Origin: Locusta migratoria
Taxonomy: Eukaryota; Arthropoda; Insecta; Orthoptera; Acrididae
Assembly: GCA_026315105.1 (NCBI GenBank)
Contig: CM048744.1
Span: 659,373,676 to 659,437,675, forward strand
Length of the DNA stretch: 64,000 nucleotides
Direction of reading: 5' to 3'
The notes beneath the pieces are model-generated. The model saw only the letters and a list, made by a program, of their open reading frames with translations. It made no database searches and had not been told where the DNA came from. A program made the translations under genes and the position numbers. This document shows, piece after piece, positions 56,401-62,307 of this stretch; position 1 is the first letter of the stretch, and every line of letters begins with the position of its first letter.

Positions 56401-58305
56401 TATGATTTTTGTGAAGGAACAGGCTCGTCAGCAAAATGTTTTTATTTGCATAAACATTGTAGTTTCTCATATATCTTCAGACTATAAAGGAACTTGTTTT
56501 GCCTTCTAAGTAACGCAAATTTTGTCACTTTTTATAATGCACCACAGTAAAACGTAAACCTCATAGAAGTTACTCAGCTTGAAGGATGTTAGAGAGCTCA
56601 CTTCAGAAAATGGAGAATGTTCTTTGGTTGTGTGAAACTTCTCCATATTTATTCATAAGAAATCTGAGAATGTTCTCTGTTGTGAGCAACTCCCCCCCCC
56701 CACCCTTTTACTCACAATGAGAACATATTCAGTTGAAGTATATTCTCTCACTCGCTTTATTCATGCAAACCTGAGTATGTCCTCCTCTGGAATTCAGAGT
56801 AGAAAGTAGATACTCCGTTTTATTCATACGGCCCATTGTTTCTCTTCACTTTTTGAACTGCAAAGTGGAACAAAAGAATTTGAATTTAAAAAACGAAATT
56901 CGATACTTTTGGAGTGATTCTTGTACATTATCGGTATCTGCTCTGATTCGTTCCTAAATAAAAGAATTCCACGCACTACAAAATCTAGAAATAAGTGTCT
57001 CTTCATGTACTATCAAACTAAAACGATCAACTGGAAAATTCTTCTTCCAAATTTATTAATAAAAACATTTTTTTTTGGACATTTAACTAATAATATTAAT
57101 AATTATTTTTATGCAAGGTTCCTGCACATATCAGTTGAAATATTTTTGTAAGTAGAAAATTGTCTCTAGATCACAAGAGGTTATAAGTACAATTTAAAAA
57201 AACGTGTATTTGTTATAATAATGTTGAATCTTGTTTTCATCGGTGCTTTCACCACAAAGTACCTTTCTCATTGAATAAAAGAATTTGTGGTCTTTGTTCT
57301 AATTTATGTTTGTACCTTGCATATTTCCCACTTTTTATTAGGCATGTCTGTGGAATCTCTGGAATTCTGTGAGAGTTGACAGAATGAAAGATTTCATGTT
57401 AAGAAGGATCAATATTGTTAACGAGGTTTGTTCAGATAACACAGGGTCACTCTGCAGATGTGTTAATGTTGCCTCAGGTGGCGTACCTCAGAAGGCTGAA
57501 TTTCCATTGTTGCCCTGTTGTCATGAAATCAGACTTTTAAGTGAATCCTGTGTATAAATAAATTTGTTTGACACACTCTTCAGAGAGCTGCCTGCAAAAT
57601 TCTGGGAAAGACATCAGATTTTAAGAACTAATCAGATTGTTATTTTCCAATCATAAAAGGGGAAAATTGAGTTCTCTACTCAATGGCATTAAAATATGCC
57701 TTTCCATGAAACTAGGGTATATTGTGCACAATTATACCAAATAGTGGTACATATATTCATTATACTTGTTTTTATACCCCAAACGGTCAAAATATGCAAG
57801 GAAAAAGTATACATATTTGGAATCTGAAAGCAATGAAATGGATGAATACTAAGTTCGAGCTTTGTCCGATGATCCTATAAAAACATGTTTGCATGGAATT
57901 CTTGTCTTTATCACCTAACAACTCCGTATTGTTTACCACAAAATTGATATGTCTTCCATAGAATCAGGAATCGTTATTTTATTGTTGTTAAGATCTTCAA
58001 TGTATGTGAAAGTGAACAGGAACATATTCTGCTGCACAGAAACATCTAGTCTACATGAAATAATTTTCATGACACACTCTCTCTTATTTTAATTCTGAAA
58101 ATATTTTTCTAAGCAAACGAGTGTTTCCTTATCTTTAAGCACTGCTTTCTAACTGAATTTTAGTTTCAGATTCATGAATAAATAACATACTTACTTCAGA
58201 TAAGTAATTGGTTTTCTTTTTTTCTTTTCAGATTTCCACAAAAGCCATCCATATGTAATATCGGGCAGTGTTGACCAGACAGTGAAGGTGTGGGAATGTC
58301 GCTAA
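20438..58305 (+). CDS. Lis-1: Lis-1 / PAFAH1B1 orthologue (six exons; first coding exon not found)
   Basis: LIS1 is the cytosolic, centrosomal and kinetochore regulator of cytoplasmic dynein; it works with NudE/Ndel1 and is also the beta subunit of platelet-activating-factor acetylhydrolase. Six exons joined in phase give 397 residues: the rest of a LisH motif, a short coiled coil, then seven WD40 repeats forming a propeller, ending in VWECR. Human LIS1 has 410 residues; here a loop after the LisH is two residues shorter and about 11 N-terminal residues are missing. By alignment from memory, residues equivalent to human R212, R238, R316, W340 and K360 (dynein-contact positions) are all conserved. 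All introns are GT-AG, and I see no stop or frameshift. The range includes five introns; exons are listed separately. The first coding exon, expected to encode a short peptide like the human MVLSQRQRDEL, was not recognised in 1-20437 and may lie upstream. Confidence 0.97.
20739..22001 (+). other. Lis-1 intron (1.26 kb)
   Basis: Intron between the LisH/WD1 exon and the next WD exon. It is AT-rich with no recognised gene or coding remnant. A pure CT array (21920-21974) lies 28 bp before the acceptor TTTTTACAG. The CT array may act as an extended pyrimidine tract; this is inference. Confidence 0.9.
21920..21974 (+). repeat. (CT)n microsatellite
   Basis: About 27 uninterrupted CT units in the Lis-1 intron, ending 28 bp before the splice acceptor of the WD1/WD2 exon. 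Length polymorphism here could affect acceptor recognition. Confidence 0.98.
22002..22158 (+). CDS. Lis-1: Lis-1 exon: WD repeat 1 end and WD repeat 2 start
   Basis: This 157-bp exon starts in phase 0 after TTTTTACAG and ends at ATGTTAG|GTAAGT with one base of a split alanine codon. It encodes human-equivalent residues 114-165: VVFHPVFSLMVSASED, TIKVWDFETGEY, then LKGHTDCVQDIAFD of WD2. The GH and WD dipeptides typical of WD40 repeats are intact, including the histidine equivalent to human H149 (LKGHTD), a known lissencephaly site. Confidence 0.97.
22159..25257 (+). other. Lis-1 intron, 5' part, no recognised genes
   Basis: This is the first 3.1 kb of the 11-kb intron 22159-33214. It is AT-rich with long homopolymers: poly-C near 23550-23563 and a T(22)/G(15) run at about 24496-24532. 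I recognise no coding or repeat family. Several medium-length reading frames (for example 23525-23872) have no family resemblance and carry simple-sequence bias. Confidence 0.6.
24496..24532 (+). repeat. Homopolymer T run followed by G run
   Basis: About 22 T are followed directly by about 15 G, inside the Lis-1 intron. This is simple sequence and likely length-unstable; assembly errors are possible here. Confidence 0.9.
25258..26256. mobile_element. Foldback-type element with ~145-bp inverted arms
   Basis: The stretch 25258-25400 reappears in reverse complement at about 26113-26256. Shared landmarks include CAGCTGAAAAATGCTCCTGC, GAATATGTTCTC, ACACAAAAGTGTGGAA and CTTCCTCACCAAAAAT. Identity looks roughly 85-90 percent by eye. 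The ~710-bp interior is pyrimidine-rich (many TCT/CTG runs), holds a (GT)n array, and has no recognised transposase. I found no clear target duplication. It fits a foldback or MITE-like DNA element whose superfamily I cannot name. Confidence 0.75.
25487..25521 (+). repeat. (CTGT)/(GT)n microsatellite
   Basis: CTGT tetranucleotides run into a pure GT array within the interior of the foldback element. Confidence 0.95.
26938..26975 (+). repeat. Poly-T run
   Basis: Thirty-eight consecutive T. It could be the poly-A tail of a minus-strand retrocopy, but no family was recognised next to it. Confidence 0.95.
27190..27310 (-). mobile_element. Possible Penelope-like element terminus
   Basis: On the minus strand this reads CTGCCTGAAGAAGCAGCTAG, then GCGAAAGCTAGCGTTTTTTT, then a TGTGTGTCTC/TTGTGCTACTATC stretch. 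A 'CCTGAAGAAG...GCGAAAGCTAGCG' hairpin-like terminus is something I associate with Penelope-like retroelements of insects. This is family resemblance from memory; no coding part is attached. Confidence 0.4.
28616..28655 (+). repeat. (ATT)n microsatellite
   Basis: Thirteen or so ATT units directly upstream of the left TTAA of the piggyBac element. Confidence 0.97.
28669..30997 (-). mobile_element. piggyBac-family DNA transposon, near-complete
   Basis: This 2329-bp element is flanked on both sides by TTAA (28665-28668 and 30998-31001), the piggyBac target duplication. Its ends are matching inverted repeats: left CACATTGAATGCCAA, right (reverse complement) CACGTTGACTGCCAT. Inside, on the minus strand, is a degenerate piggyBac transposase. 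Subterminal palindromes occur at both ends: a perfect 16-mer TACGAGTTAACTCGTA at 28728-28743 and ACGAGTTATCTCGT at 30787-30800. It lies antisense in a Lis-1 intron. Confidence 0.95.
29000..30562 (-). pseudogene. piggyBac transposase (DDE_Tnp_1_7 type), inactivated
   Basis: Read on the minus strand, it runs from an acidic N-terminus (SENSDADSSECNKDDE) through the piggyBac core to a C-terminal Cys-rich zinc-binding tail (CRVCTQQ...CPVCEE...CIEEC, 29000-29110). The three catalytic aspartates sit in LCIDESIVLW, VLHMDNFYNS and GVDQSDQM, so the active-site residues survive. Damage: one in-frame TAG at 29787-29789 between KIKIYCG and SEKNAKMGHA, at least two frameshifts around 30130-30330, and an apparent stop in the zinc tail. 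The core from YWSTNPFYNV to the zinc tail is otherwise readable, so the copy looks fairly young. Similarity to the domesticated PGBD genes is only at superfamily level. Confidence 0.92.
31002..31971 (+). other. Lis-1 intron, nothing recognised
   Basis: AT-rich intron between the piggyBac and the SINE. Short reading frames (31206-31391, 31518-31718) have no family resemblance, and I see no structured repeat. Confidence 0.6.
31972..32260 (-). mobile_element. tRNA-derived SINE
   Basis: On the minus strand a tRNA-like head contains box A (ATAGCTCAGTCAGTAGAGCA) and box B (AATTCGAGTCCCGG) with a CCGGCACAC end (about 32035-32110). A 5' leader (GGAAGACTAGCACTCCTGGA on the + strand side, GCAGGAGAGCTTCTGTGAAG on the minus strand) precedes it. 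The tail is CTGCCAGGAAGTTTCC...GCGCACACTCCGCTGCAGAG. I recognise this arrangement as an abundant grasshopper SINE. The tRNA part does not make a functional tRNA: it is fused, and the box regions are mutated. Confidence 0.85.
32261..33214 (+). other. Lis-1 intron, 3' end before the WD2/WD3 exon
   Basis: AT-rich, nothing recognised. It ends with the acceptor TTTGTTTTGCAG at 33203-33214. Confidence 0.7.
33215..33389 (+). CDS. Lis-1: Lis-1 exon: WD repeat 2 end and WD repeat 3
   Basis: This 175-bp exon encodes human-equivalent residues 166-224. The first two bases complete an alanine codon split with the previous exon; it then reads SCSADMTIKLWDFQNYEC, MHGHDHNVSSVTFMPGGD and LVSSSRDKTIKMWEVATG. 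The serine equivalent to human S169 and the arginine equivalent to R212 (SSSRDK) are present. The donor CACAGG|GTGAGC leaves two bases of a glycine codon. Confidence 0.97.
33390..33879 (+). other. Lis-1 intron start with (ATG)n array
   Basis: Intron sequence with a (GAT/ATG)n trinucleotide array at 33533-33577 and otherwise nothing recognised. Confidence 0.7.
33533..33577 (+). repeat. (ATG)n microsatellite
   Basis: About 15 ATG/GAT units, 150 bp into the Lis-1 intron. On the opposite strand it would encode polyhistidine, which I consider an artefact. Confidence 0.97.
33880..35215 (-). mobile_element. pogo/Tigger-type DNA transposon relic
   Basis: 1336 bp bounded by TA on both sides, with terminal inverted repeats: left CAGTAAAACTTCTGAATAAC, right (reverse complement) CAGTAAAACTTCCCGTAACA. 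Further in, both ends repeat the 'TATTG/TAACGG' theme typical of Tigger elements. On the minus strand (about 34110-34480) fragments resemble a CENP-B-type helix-turn-helix: IDAG-PPAKVAADLNV, then GMLVKVLYFVKKR and, in another frame, GRLDRFKKWRGIP. Stops and frameshifts break it, and no DDE catalytic region is recognisable, so it is a deleted, non-autonomous copy. Confidence 0.85.
35217..35262 (+). repeat. (ATT)n microsatellite
   Basis: About 15 ATT units directly abutting the right end of the Tigger relic. Confidence 0.95.
35263..35730 (+). other. Lis-1 intron, nothing recognised
   Basis: AT-rich spacer between the Tigger relic and the trinucleotide array in front of I-clade LINE copy 3. Confidence 0.6.
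35731..35800 (+). repeat. (GTA)n/(GTT)n array
   Basis: Compound trinucleotide array (TAG/GTA changing to TTG) that ends exactly where the 5' UTR of I-clade LINE copy 3 begins (CCCTCAGGGG). Confidence 0.95.
35801..40457 (+). mobile_element. I-clade non-LTR retrotransposon, copy 3 (interrupted, degenerate)
   Basis: The 5' UTR (35801-36200) is shared with copy 2: both carry GATGCATGGCTGTTGAGGTG, GTGGAACAGT, AGCGAGCAAC, GGCTTACC and GGGGCTCTG in the same order. ORF1 remnants run about 36500-37620: RVYRGPKNHRVATSAFIL-like and a zinc-knuckle region PHPIQCFRWWKFGHMSS (CCHC damaged). ORF2 begins near 37675 (ILQWNCSGLF), breaks at a hAT-like insertion (37825 to about 38960), resumes at SAIDLSLCSP (38985) and continues through the reverse transcriptase (ILAMAHNWDSRGP). 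It stops abruptly at about 40457 in GITEMQL. The catalytic box reads YADE instead of (F/Y)ADD. It has many stops and frameshifts and is dead. Confidence 0.85.
37825..38960 (+). mobile_element. hAT-like insertion(s) inside LINE copy 3
   Basis: At 37825 LINE homology stops and CAGAGGTGCCCAACTTTTAT begins, a hAT-style terminus. A second terminus of the same type in the same orientation, CAGCGGTTTCCAAACTTTTT, starts at 38478. LINE ORF2 resumes near 38960-38985. I could not find the matching right ends (expected to end in CTG) or clean 8-bp duplications, so these are probably truncated or overlapping hAT copies. No transposase is recognised. A G(15) run lies near 38862-38876. Confidence 0.5.
40458..40715 (+). 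other. 5' leader of the transposase-like ORF
   Basis: Sequence begins at the break in LINE copy 3 (after AAATGCAACTATAG) and has higher CpG content than the surrounding intron. It leads into the ATG at 40716. No terminal inverted repeat partner was found downstream. Confidence 0.4.
40716..41261 (+). CDS. Transposase-like DNA-binding protein, 181 codons, catalytic domain absent
   Basis: An open frame of 181 residues from MSPKRRLQSN to GQRFVC. The layout is that of the N-terminal half of a Tc1/mariner-superfamily (DDE_3) transposase group common in insects: a first helix-turn-helix region (ERTSKTLGLSQRKIISKG, about residues 54-75), an acidic/KEKKQPRP linker (residues about 90-115), then a second helical module (TDAIHRHIYDYYSRKEYPTV and GFRFKKLNG, residues about 122-178). 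In the family the DDE domain follows 'FRxKK'; here a TAG stops it. A possible splice donor (CAAAG|GTTTGT) sits just before the stop, so a downstream exon could exist, though I saw none in 41262-42694. It has no internal stops, unlike all neighbouring elements. It is sense-oriented in a Lis-1 intron. It could be a recent deletion derivative or a domesticated DNA-binding protein; function unknown. Confidence 0.7.
   Translation: MSPKRRLQSNDNPLRRGVPLNIQAMELIRRTWEFYEQEREFVSVHGEPSIPADKVLERTSKTLGLSQRKIISKGVLLQELQDSDTNRVEDNPSEENSVFLATPGKEKKQPRPVTNLNLFQTDAIHRHIYDYYSRKEYPTVSKLLISLKACDLFSGGKTSLKTELRSMGFRFKKLNGQRFVC
41262..42694 (+). other. Lis-1 intron 3' part
   Basis: AT-rich with an (ACT)n/(ATT)n array at about 42042-42088. 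No DDE catalytic motif was found. It ends at the acceptor TTTTTACAG (42686-42694). Confidence 0.65.
42042..42088 (+). repeat. (ACT)n/(ATT)n array
   Basis: ACT units change to ATT units inside the Lis-1 intron. Confidence 0.95.
42695..42986 (+). CDS. Lis-1: Lis-1 exon: WD repeat 4 and most of WD repeat 5
   Basis: This 292-bp exon covers human-equivalent residues 224-321. Its first base completes a glycine codon, then YCVKTFTGHREWVRM, IASCSNDQTVRVWASASKEC, LRDHDHVVECIAWAPDSAA, an insert loop (INEAAGVDNKKGAHTG) and LVSGSRDKTIK. The arginines equivalent to human R238 (WVRM) and R316 (SGSRDK) are present. The loop within WD5 has the usual family length. The donor ATTAAG|GTACTT is phase 0. Confidence 0.97.
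42987..43439 (+). other. Lis-1 intron start
   Basis: AT-rich, nothing recognised before the CR1/Jockey-like relic. Confidence 0.65.
43440..44905 (+). pseudogene. CR1/Jockey-like non-LTR retrotransposon, copy A (RT relic)
   Basis: Reverse transcriptase fragments read in order: LNKNKSSGPDCIPTR, NRSLSEHLYPK, DFWKAFDTVSH, YGILPQLCDWIHDFLSERTQ, GIPQGSVIAPLLFLVFINDY, LKLFADFIG, then STKYLGVTIMNNLDWRE, GKVNQRLCFIGRTIQRCNSS and VGLTEDIEKVQRRAAHFIM. The FADD catalytic box is truncated to FAD by a small deletion that also shifts frame, and a stop follows FADFIG. Several other shifts are present. It ends at GCAGAGTATCGATGTAGATG, which I recognise as this family's usual 3' end. The 5' end is truncated before the RT finger region. 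Confidence 0.88.
44985..45110 (+). mobile_element. SINE 3' part with (GT)n
   Basis: A GT array (45000-45024) is followed by TTAGTTCAGTTTAGTTTTTA, AGTCTAGGGACTGATGATC and TTTGGTCCCATA: the 3' half of the same tRNA-derived SINE type seen at 8519 and 61452. The head with boxes A and B is missing. Confidence 0.75.
45111..48924 (+). other. Lis-1 intron, nothing recognised
   Basis: 3.8 kb of AT-rich intron. One 144-codon minus-strand frame (46658-47092) has no family resemblance and a composition like the surrounding DNA, so I do not call it a gene. Confidence 0.55.
48925..49800 (+). pseudogene. Penelope-like retroelement RT remnant
   Basis: Broken-frame fragments in order resemble an abundant insect Penelope-like RT: LYIDIPLTHGLHVLEH, then GTYVGAM, KPLV-FRFTDDILMIRAWG (equivalent to the FIDDI catalytic box) and NFDSCHPFHIKK. 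Stops occur every 20-40 codons. No GIY-YIG endonuclease portion was seen downstream. The identification rests on the order of motifs, not on any intact domain. Confidence 0.6.
49801..50089 (+). other. Lis-1 intron spacer
   Basis: No recognised feature between the Penelope-like remnant and LINE copy B. Confidence 0.5.
50090..50762 (+). pseudogene. CR1/Jockey-like non-LTR retrotransposon, copy B (older relic)
   Basis: Same family as copy A but more decayed: DLICDVLLERIYFI (compare WIHDFLSER), SGVLQ-ringed remnants of the PQGS box, KFLGITMMNSLNLIE, ENVLGKMN, LHFIGRTLEG and KLGWKPLKERL. Stops are frequent. The Tc1/mariner element starts directly at its 3' edge (50763), so the transposon probably inserted into this LINE. 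Confidence 0.75.
50763..52090 (-). mobile_element. Tc1/mariner (DD34E) transposon, near full length
   Basis: Ends are inverted: left CACTACTGGCCATTGAAATT, right (reverse complement) CTTCTGGCCATTAAA. The subterminal region near the right end appears shortened. It matches, family-wise, the relic at 5261-5801 (shared in inverse orientation: TCTCATACACAAACA, CCAACCGATTTCTCAT-like and HTH coding). A clear TA duplication is not visible. The transposase is on the minus strand, opposite to Lis-1. Confidence 0.9.
50898..51950 (-). pseudogene. Tc1/mariner DD34E transposase, broken
   Basis: Minus strand. The C-terminal catalytic part is one open frame (50898-51443): SPGLMVWCAIGYTS, FQQDNARPHVAG with the second Asp, and SPDLSPIEN with the Glu 34 residues later, i.e. 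a DD34E signature. The N-terminal HTH region (51733-51900) reads SDFDEGQIVAYHDCG and LLAEYGIGGFWRAI but contains a stop near LVAIQ, and the frame shifts again near 51440-51480. The first catalytic Asp lies in the disturbed stretch and I cannot confirm it. The enzyme would cut and paste at TA; this copy cannot encode it whole. Confidence 0.9.
52091..52214 (+). other. Lis-1 intron spacer
   Basis: Short AT-rich spacer with no recognised feature. Confidence 0.5.
52215..52480 (-). mobile_element. Possible tRNA-derived SINE
   Basis: On the minus strand 52238-52305 resembles a tRNA 3' half: ACTGCCTAGCAAGCATGACG then TTTCGAATCCCTGCTGG (box B-like) and GTACAC. The neighbouring sequence GAGTGCCTCCGAACTGAAG could be its body. 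Box A is not clear. Confidence 0.45.
52810..52852 (+). repeat. (GT)n microsatellite
   Basis: About 21 GT units, 128 bp upstream of the WD6 exon. Confidence 0.97.
52980..53175 (+). CDS. Lis-1: Lis-1 exon: WD repeats 5 end, 6 and start of 7
   Basis: This 196-bp exon covers human-equivalent residues 322-386. It starts at phase 0 after TATTTACAG: MWDVSTGICLFTLVGHANWV, GLVFHPGGKYLVSASDDK, LRVWEIRNKRCMKVLEAHQH and FCTSV. The tryptophan and lysine equivalent to human W340 (NWVRG) and K360 (DDK) are present. The donor CAGTCG|GTAAAT leaves the first base of an aspartate codon. Confidence 0.97.
53383..53421 (+). repeat. (CA)n microsatellite
   Basis: About 19 CA units in the last Lis-1 intron. Confidence 0.97.
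53905..54060 (+). mobile_element. Diverged SINE-like tail
   Basis: A pyrimidine-rich stretch is followed by CCAGGGGACTGATAACCTCT and GTTTAGTCCC, matching the 'GGGACTGATGACC...TTTGGTCCC' tail of the grasshopper-type SINEs seen elsewhere in the window. No head is present. Confidence 0.45.
58232..58305 (+). CDS. Lis-1: Lis-1 terminal coding exon: WD repeat 7 end and stop
   Basis: This 74-bp stretch encodes human-equivalent residues 387-410 plus TAA (58303-58305). The first two bases complete the aspartate codon, then FHKSHPYVISGSVDQTVK and VWECR, the invariant C-terminus of the family. It closes the seventh propeller blade. Confidence 0.98.
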
Positions 58306-58679
58306 CTACTACTGTGAATAAATAATTGGTGATAAAGCAGCTTAACATCGTAGATAATTATTCTTCAACCCTCCTAATTTATGACCGGGCCCCGACATTA
58401 TGAAATTTTGTTTGCTTACAATCGAAGTTTCTCCCCTGCCTAGTCCTTGATGGTCCAGTTGGATGTCAACTTTGTGAATCAGTCAAGGAAAGGCAGAGAT
58501 GGAATGGTGCGTAAAGTGGCAAACAAATCATGTTTTTGGAGGTGCTGGCATCGATGGCTTTACGTGCCACTTCCTCTCAGTGAAGAAAATGCTAATTTTG
58601 TGGCTGAGACGTGTTTATTATTGTGTAACTTTTAAGTGGACCGACATTTTCTGCACAAAAATGAAAATGTTTTGGATAC

Positions 58680-58685
58680 AATAAA
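58680..58685 (+). terminator. Candidate Lis-1 polyadenylation signal
   Basis: Canonical AATAAA about 375 bp after the stop codon, followed by GT-rich sequence (AGTGTACAAGTGG). It is one of several candidates. Confidence 0.45.
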
Positions 58686-60314
58686 AGTGTACAAGTGGCC
58701 ACGAGAGGATTGGAAGACAAGCCAGCAAGAGGTTTATCGTCATTAGATATCTGCATGCCTTCAAATCCGAGCACAAAGCTGGTTGTAAAGACTCCTTTGC
58801 CTTTTCCTTTTTATATATATTTATTTTGGTGATGTACCTCTTGCTGTAAAGTTTTTGTTATGCAGAATTCTGTAATTTATCTTTTGAATAGAGTCTTTTT
58901 GTTTGAGCTAACCAGTGCTGCAACATGTTTGTTGTTAAATCAGTTGTCGACAAGAAATAGCAAATAGCAGCAGCCATCAGGTTGATGAAGAGCTGTATTT
59001 TCATATATAAGGTTGTTTTATTTTTAAGATTATGTTGTGTACAGCCTGTGACATTTGAGATACTGATATTTTTACCTCCTTCACCAGCAACAACAAAATT
59101 CATGCTTACATCAGAAACCAATTTTGCCTTGATTTTCATTCAGAAATTCTTACTTTACTTTTTGGGCTCAGAAAAATAATATGTTAAGACTGAAATTGTA
59201 GAAATCAACAGATACTCATCCTGCTTGTTATTATCATATCTACTTCCTTTATCAGCTACATATTGTAGATTTGCTTAATTTGGTAACTACTTGAAACTAT
59301 TTCCAAAACATGCCAAAGAAGCTATGGCACATTTGTGAAATTCTATTGTTTTATGTAACCTAGTTGGCTCTATAAAGTGTACAAAGAATTGAAAGGCACG
59401 TTTTATTTTTCTTGTACTCTACTAGTCTTAAAAGTTCTTTCTTTTCTTCACTTTTTAACACACTTCTTTGCTGTAAAAGTGCAAAATATTTTCATAGAGG
59501 GGGGACTTAGAAACTGTCTTATTAATCAGTATTTAATAAGTGTACTTCAGACTAAAAGCTACACAGATTTTTGACATATTCAATAGCATGTTTAAAGAGA
59601 AAATTGTATGAACTGAAATTTTCAGTAAAAAATGACTGAATATAAAAACTGCATGTAAATGAATACATTTTTTCCAGCTTTCAGTCATAAGTTTGTTACC
59701 TTCAGAAAATTGGACAGTTATTAAGTAAAATCATTAGGCCATTATTAGATGTGGTACTAAGTATTGAGCGCTTTTAAATTTTCTGCAATATACGTATGTT
59801 TATATAGATATATATAAATTTGAACAGCAGTGTACTATCACAATAGTAGTCCCTAAGTCATGCAAAAACCTTTTTGTTGTCATGTCAGATGTGAAATAAA
59901 ATTATTGCAGTGGTTGTTTCGTATACTGTTCTGCTAAAAAATTAAGTTCATTTTTTTCTGCTACTTTAACTTTTATATTTGTAGGTAATTGCTTTTAGAC
60001 TAGCCCCTGTATTTAGGTGCTTGAAAATACGCCGCTGTTATCAAATGATACACTCTATACTATCAAACATCTGTAATTGCAAGAAATTATTATGACATGC
60101 CATATAAGCAATAACATAGTTAGACGGATACCAAAATTGATACTACTAAAGCCTGAGAACTAGAAACTGTTCTTGTGGATTTGTCACGCAGGTGTGTCTT
60201 CAGTATATATTAAGACATTAAATGATCTGTTTACACTTCCCAATAATGGTGTATCTACATCTTACCATTTACAATGATCAGAAGAGCCGATGTTCCTATC
60301 TTCTCTTGCACTAT

Positions 60315-60349
60315 TATTATTATAATATTATTATTATTATTATTATTAT

Positions 60350-60423
<74 letters not shown>
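60315..60423 (+). repeat. (TTA)n fused to (CT)n array
   Basis: About 12 ATT units are followed directly by about 35 CT units. Confidence 0.97.
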
Positions 60424-60425
<2 letters not shown>

Positions 60426-61244
60426 ATATGTCCAATAACAGTTTCATTTTTTTTTTTTTTTCACCGGCACTCCCATTATTTTATAAGTATAATTATTCTC
60501 GACTGTGAAGCAGGAAAAAATAGTACATTAAAAAGTGTGTGTCGTGGTGTTTTTACACACACATTACGTAATGTACAGGATATGAAGGAGTAATTATTAT
60601 GAGTGCTAGGATTTGTCATAATGTGACTGAAATTCAGTTTTATGCTGAAACAGGAGTTGCTCAGTGAGTGCTTCAGTGATTCTTTTAACAAGAGGGTGAC
60701 TTCATTCTTTGTTCTCAAATTAAAGTAGTTAAAATTTATGCAATGAACTTTTACAGTTCCATGCTTCACGATGGAAAATGTCCTTTTTGTGTTAAGAAAC
60801 ATTTCTTTTGGCATTTCAGTGTAAGTTTCTTAATTCAGTTTAATCTTTGTCAAAATGATAGAATTTGGTAAATGGGTCAATTTTTTAAACCGACTGGGAA
60901 ATTTTGTGATATCAGAATTCAATTTGTAAAAGTGGTTTGATATTTGGGGGGAAAAAAGCATGGAAGCAAGTCAGTCATGGTAATGAACTAATCATGATAC
61001 ATCTGATAAATCATTTTGGCTAAAAAATAAATAAATAAATGACACCATTGAATGCTGGGATCTGAGTAGAAGATGGAGGTTGATGAGGGGAAAGAAGAGG
61101 AAGTGATATTTTTTGAGAAGTTAAAATAATTCTCAATTTTTGTTAATGGAAAACCTTTTTGGTTTCGTTAAGTTTATCCAAACTTTTTTTTCATTGCAAA
61201 CACTTTCTTGTACTTATATTCACTTATACAACAAACATGTAAAC

Positions 61245-62307
61245 CAGTGGTTCACAATCATTTTTGTAATTTGACCCACAAACTCAGTGAGTTTTGTCAA
61301 ACTGTTAAATGTTGTTGTGAATGATACTTTCCATATCTAGATTGCAGTTTGTTGGTTTGAAGCAATTCATGGTCTCTTAAGTAAATACTTGGCAATTCCA
61401 TTCATTCCTTGATTCCACTGCAGTCCCTTAAAGATCATTCAGAATTAAATGTTTGTAAACATAAGGGACCAAACTGCTGAGCTCGTTGGTTCCTAGACTT
61501 ATTATCTACTTAAACTAACTTACACTAAGGACAATACACAGATCCATGTCCGAGGGAGGAGACAAACATCTGACAGGAGTGGCCACGCAATCCATGGCAT
61601 GGTGCTTTAAATGAAGCTTTCAAAGAAGAATCACAAGACAGTTCCGTCATGGAGTATTCTTCAGATGCTGATAGTTTTTAACTTTTTAAGATTCTCCTCT
61701 ACAAACTGATCTCTTATCAATAACAATCCATTATGAATTTATGGAGAGGAGTTACTAGAACAATATATAATTTTATGTTATACTCTTGGATAAACAAACA
61801 AGTTTCACTGGACCTCACGTAAAAATCTTAACAGTGTGAAACAGTGATTTGAGCAAGAGGACAAGTGATTTTTATTGATGATTGCGATATTTCACATCAT
61901 TGAGGAAACGGGAGTCCTCGGTTTACAGTGAGTCTTTTTCTTGCCATCGGTGCTTGCGTTATTTCATCAGATCAATGAAAGTAGTCGTCTGCCTCAAATT
62001 ACTATTTCGCACTATTATACGTCGGACAATTTTAAAGACTGACAGTTACTGTTAACAACGGGCATGAAAGCCTGTGTTTACACGTAAAATTGGAAGTTTG
62101 TAAAAACTTTAAACTTAACATGTCTCTATTGCGATAATTGCTATAAATAAAGAAGTGGTAGAAATTGTTACTTTTCTTTATGAGGTGAAAAATAATGTTG
62201 TGAAGATATCAAAGTATTCTACTTTGATATTTAAGTCACACGAAGATTCACCTCAAAAGGTACTGCAACGCAGTATTGGGTAGTGACCCACAGTTTGGGA
62301 ACTGCTG
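61245..62307. mobile_element. Non-autonomous hAT element, 1063 bp
   Basis: Left end CAGTGGTTCACAATCATTTT, right end (reverse complement) CAGCAGTTCCCAAACTGTGG; both continue into GACCCAC/GGGTCAC. It is flanked by 8-bp sequences ATGTAAAC (61237-61244) and ATTTAAAC (62308-62315), a 7-of-8 match to a hAT-type duplication. No transposase is recognised inside. A SINE is nested within it. Confidence 0.85.
61452..61606 (-). mobile_element. SINE nested in the hAT element
   Basis: Reverse strand reads CATGGATTGCGTGGCCACTC, CTCCTCCCTCGGACATGG, TTGTCCTTAGTGTAAGTTAG, AAGTCTAGGAACC and AGCAGTTTGGTCCC, the same family as 8519-9158 without a TG expansion. It is flanked by perfect 7-bp repeats TTAAATG (61445-61451 and 61607-61613), so this is a clean insertion. 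Confidence 0.85.

Larger units (their letters stand above)
53176..58231 (+). other. Lis-1 last visible intron (5.1 kb)
   Basis: AT-rich, with homopolymer C runs (53301-53313, 56693-56702), a (CA)n array (53383-53421) and a SINE-like pyrimidine-rich tail at 53905-54060. It ends with the acceptor TTTCTTTTCAG. No other coding sequence is recognised. Confidence 0.75.
58306..61244 (+). other. Lis-1 3' UTR and downstream flank (boundary unknown)
   Basis: AT-rich, with several AATAAA hexamers: 58317-58322 (12 bp after the stop, unlikely to be used alone), 58680-58685 and 59895-59900. The 3' UTR probably ends at one of the last two or beyond; the sequence alone cannot decide. It includes a TTA array fused to a CT array at 60315-60423. 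No other gene is recognised. Confidence 0.6.
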
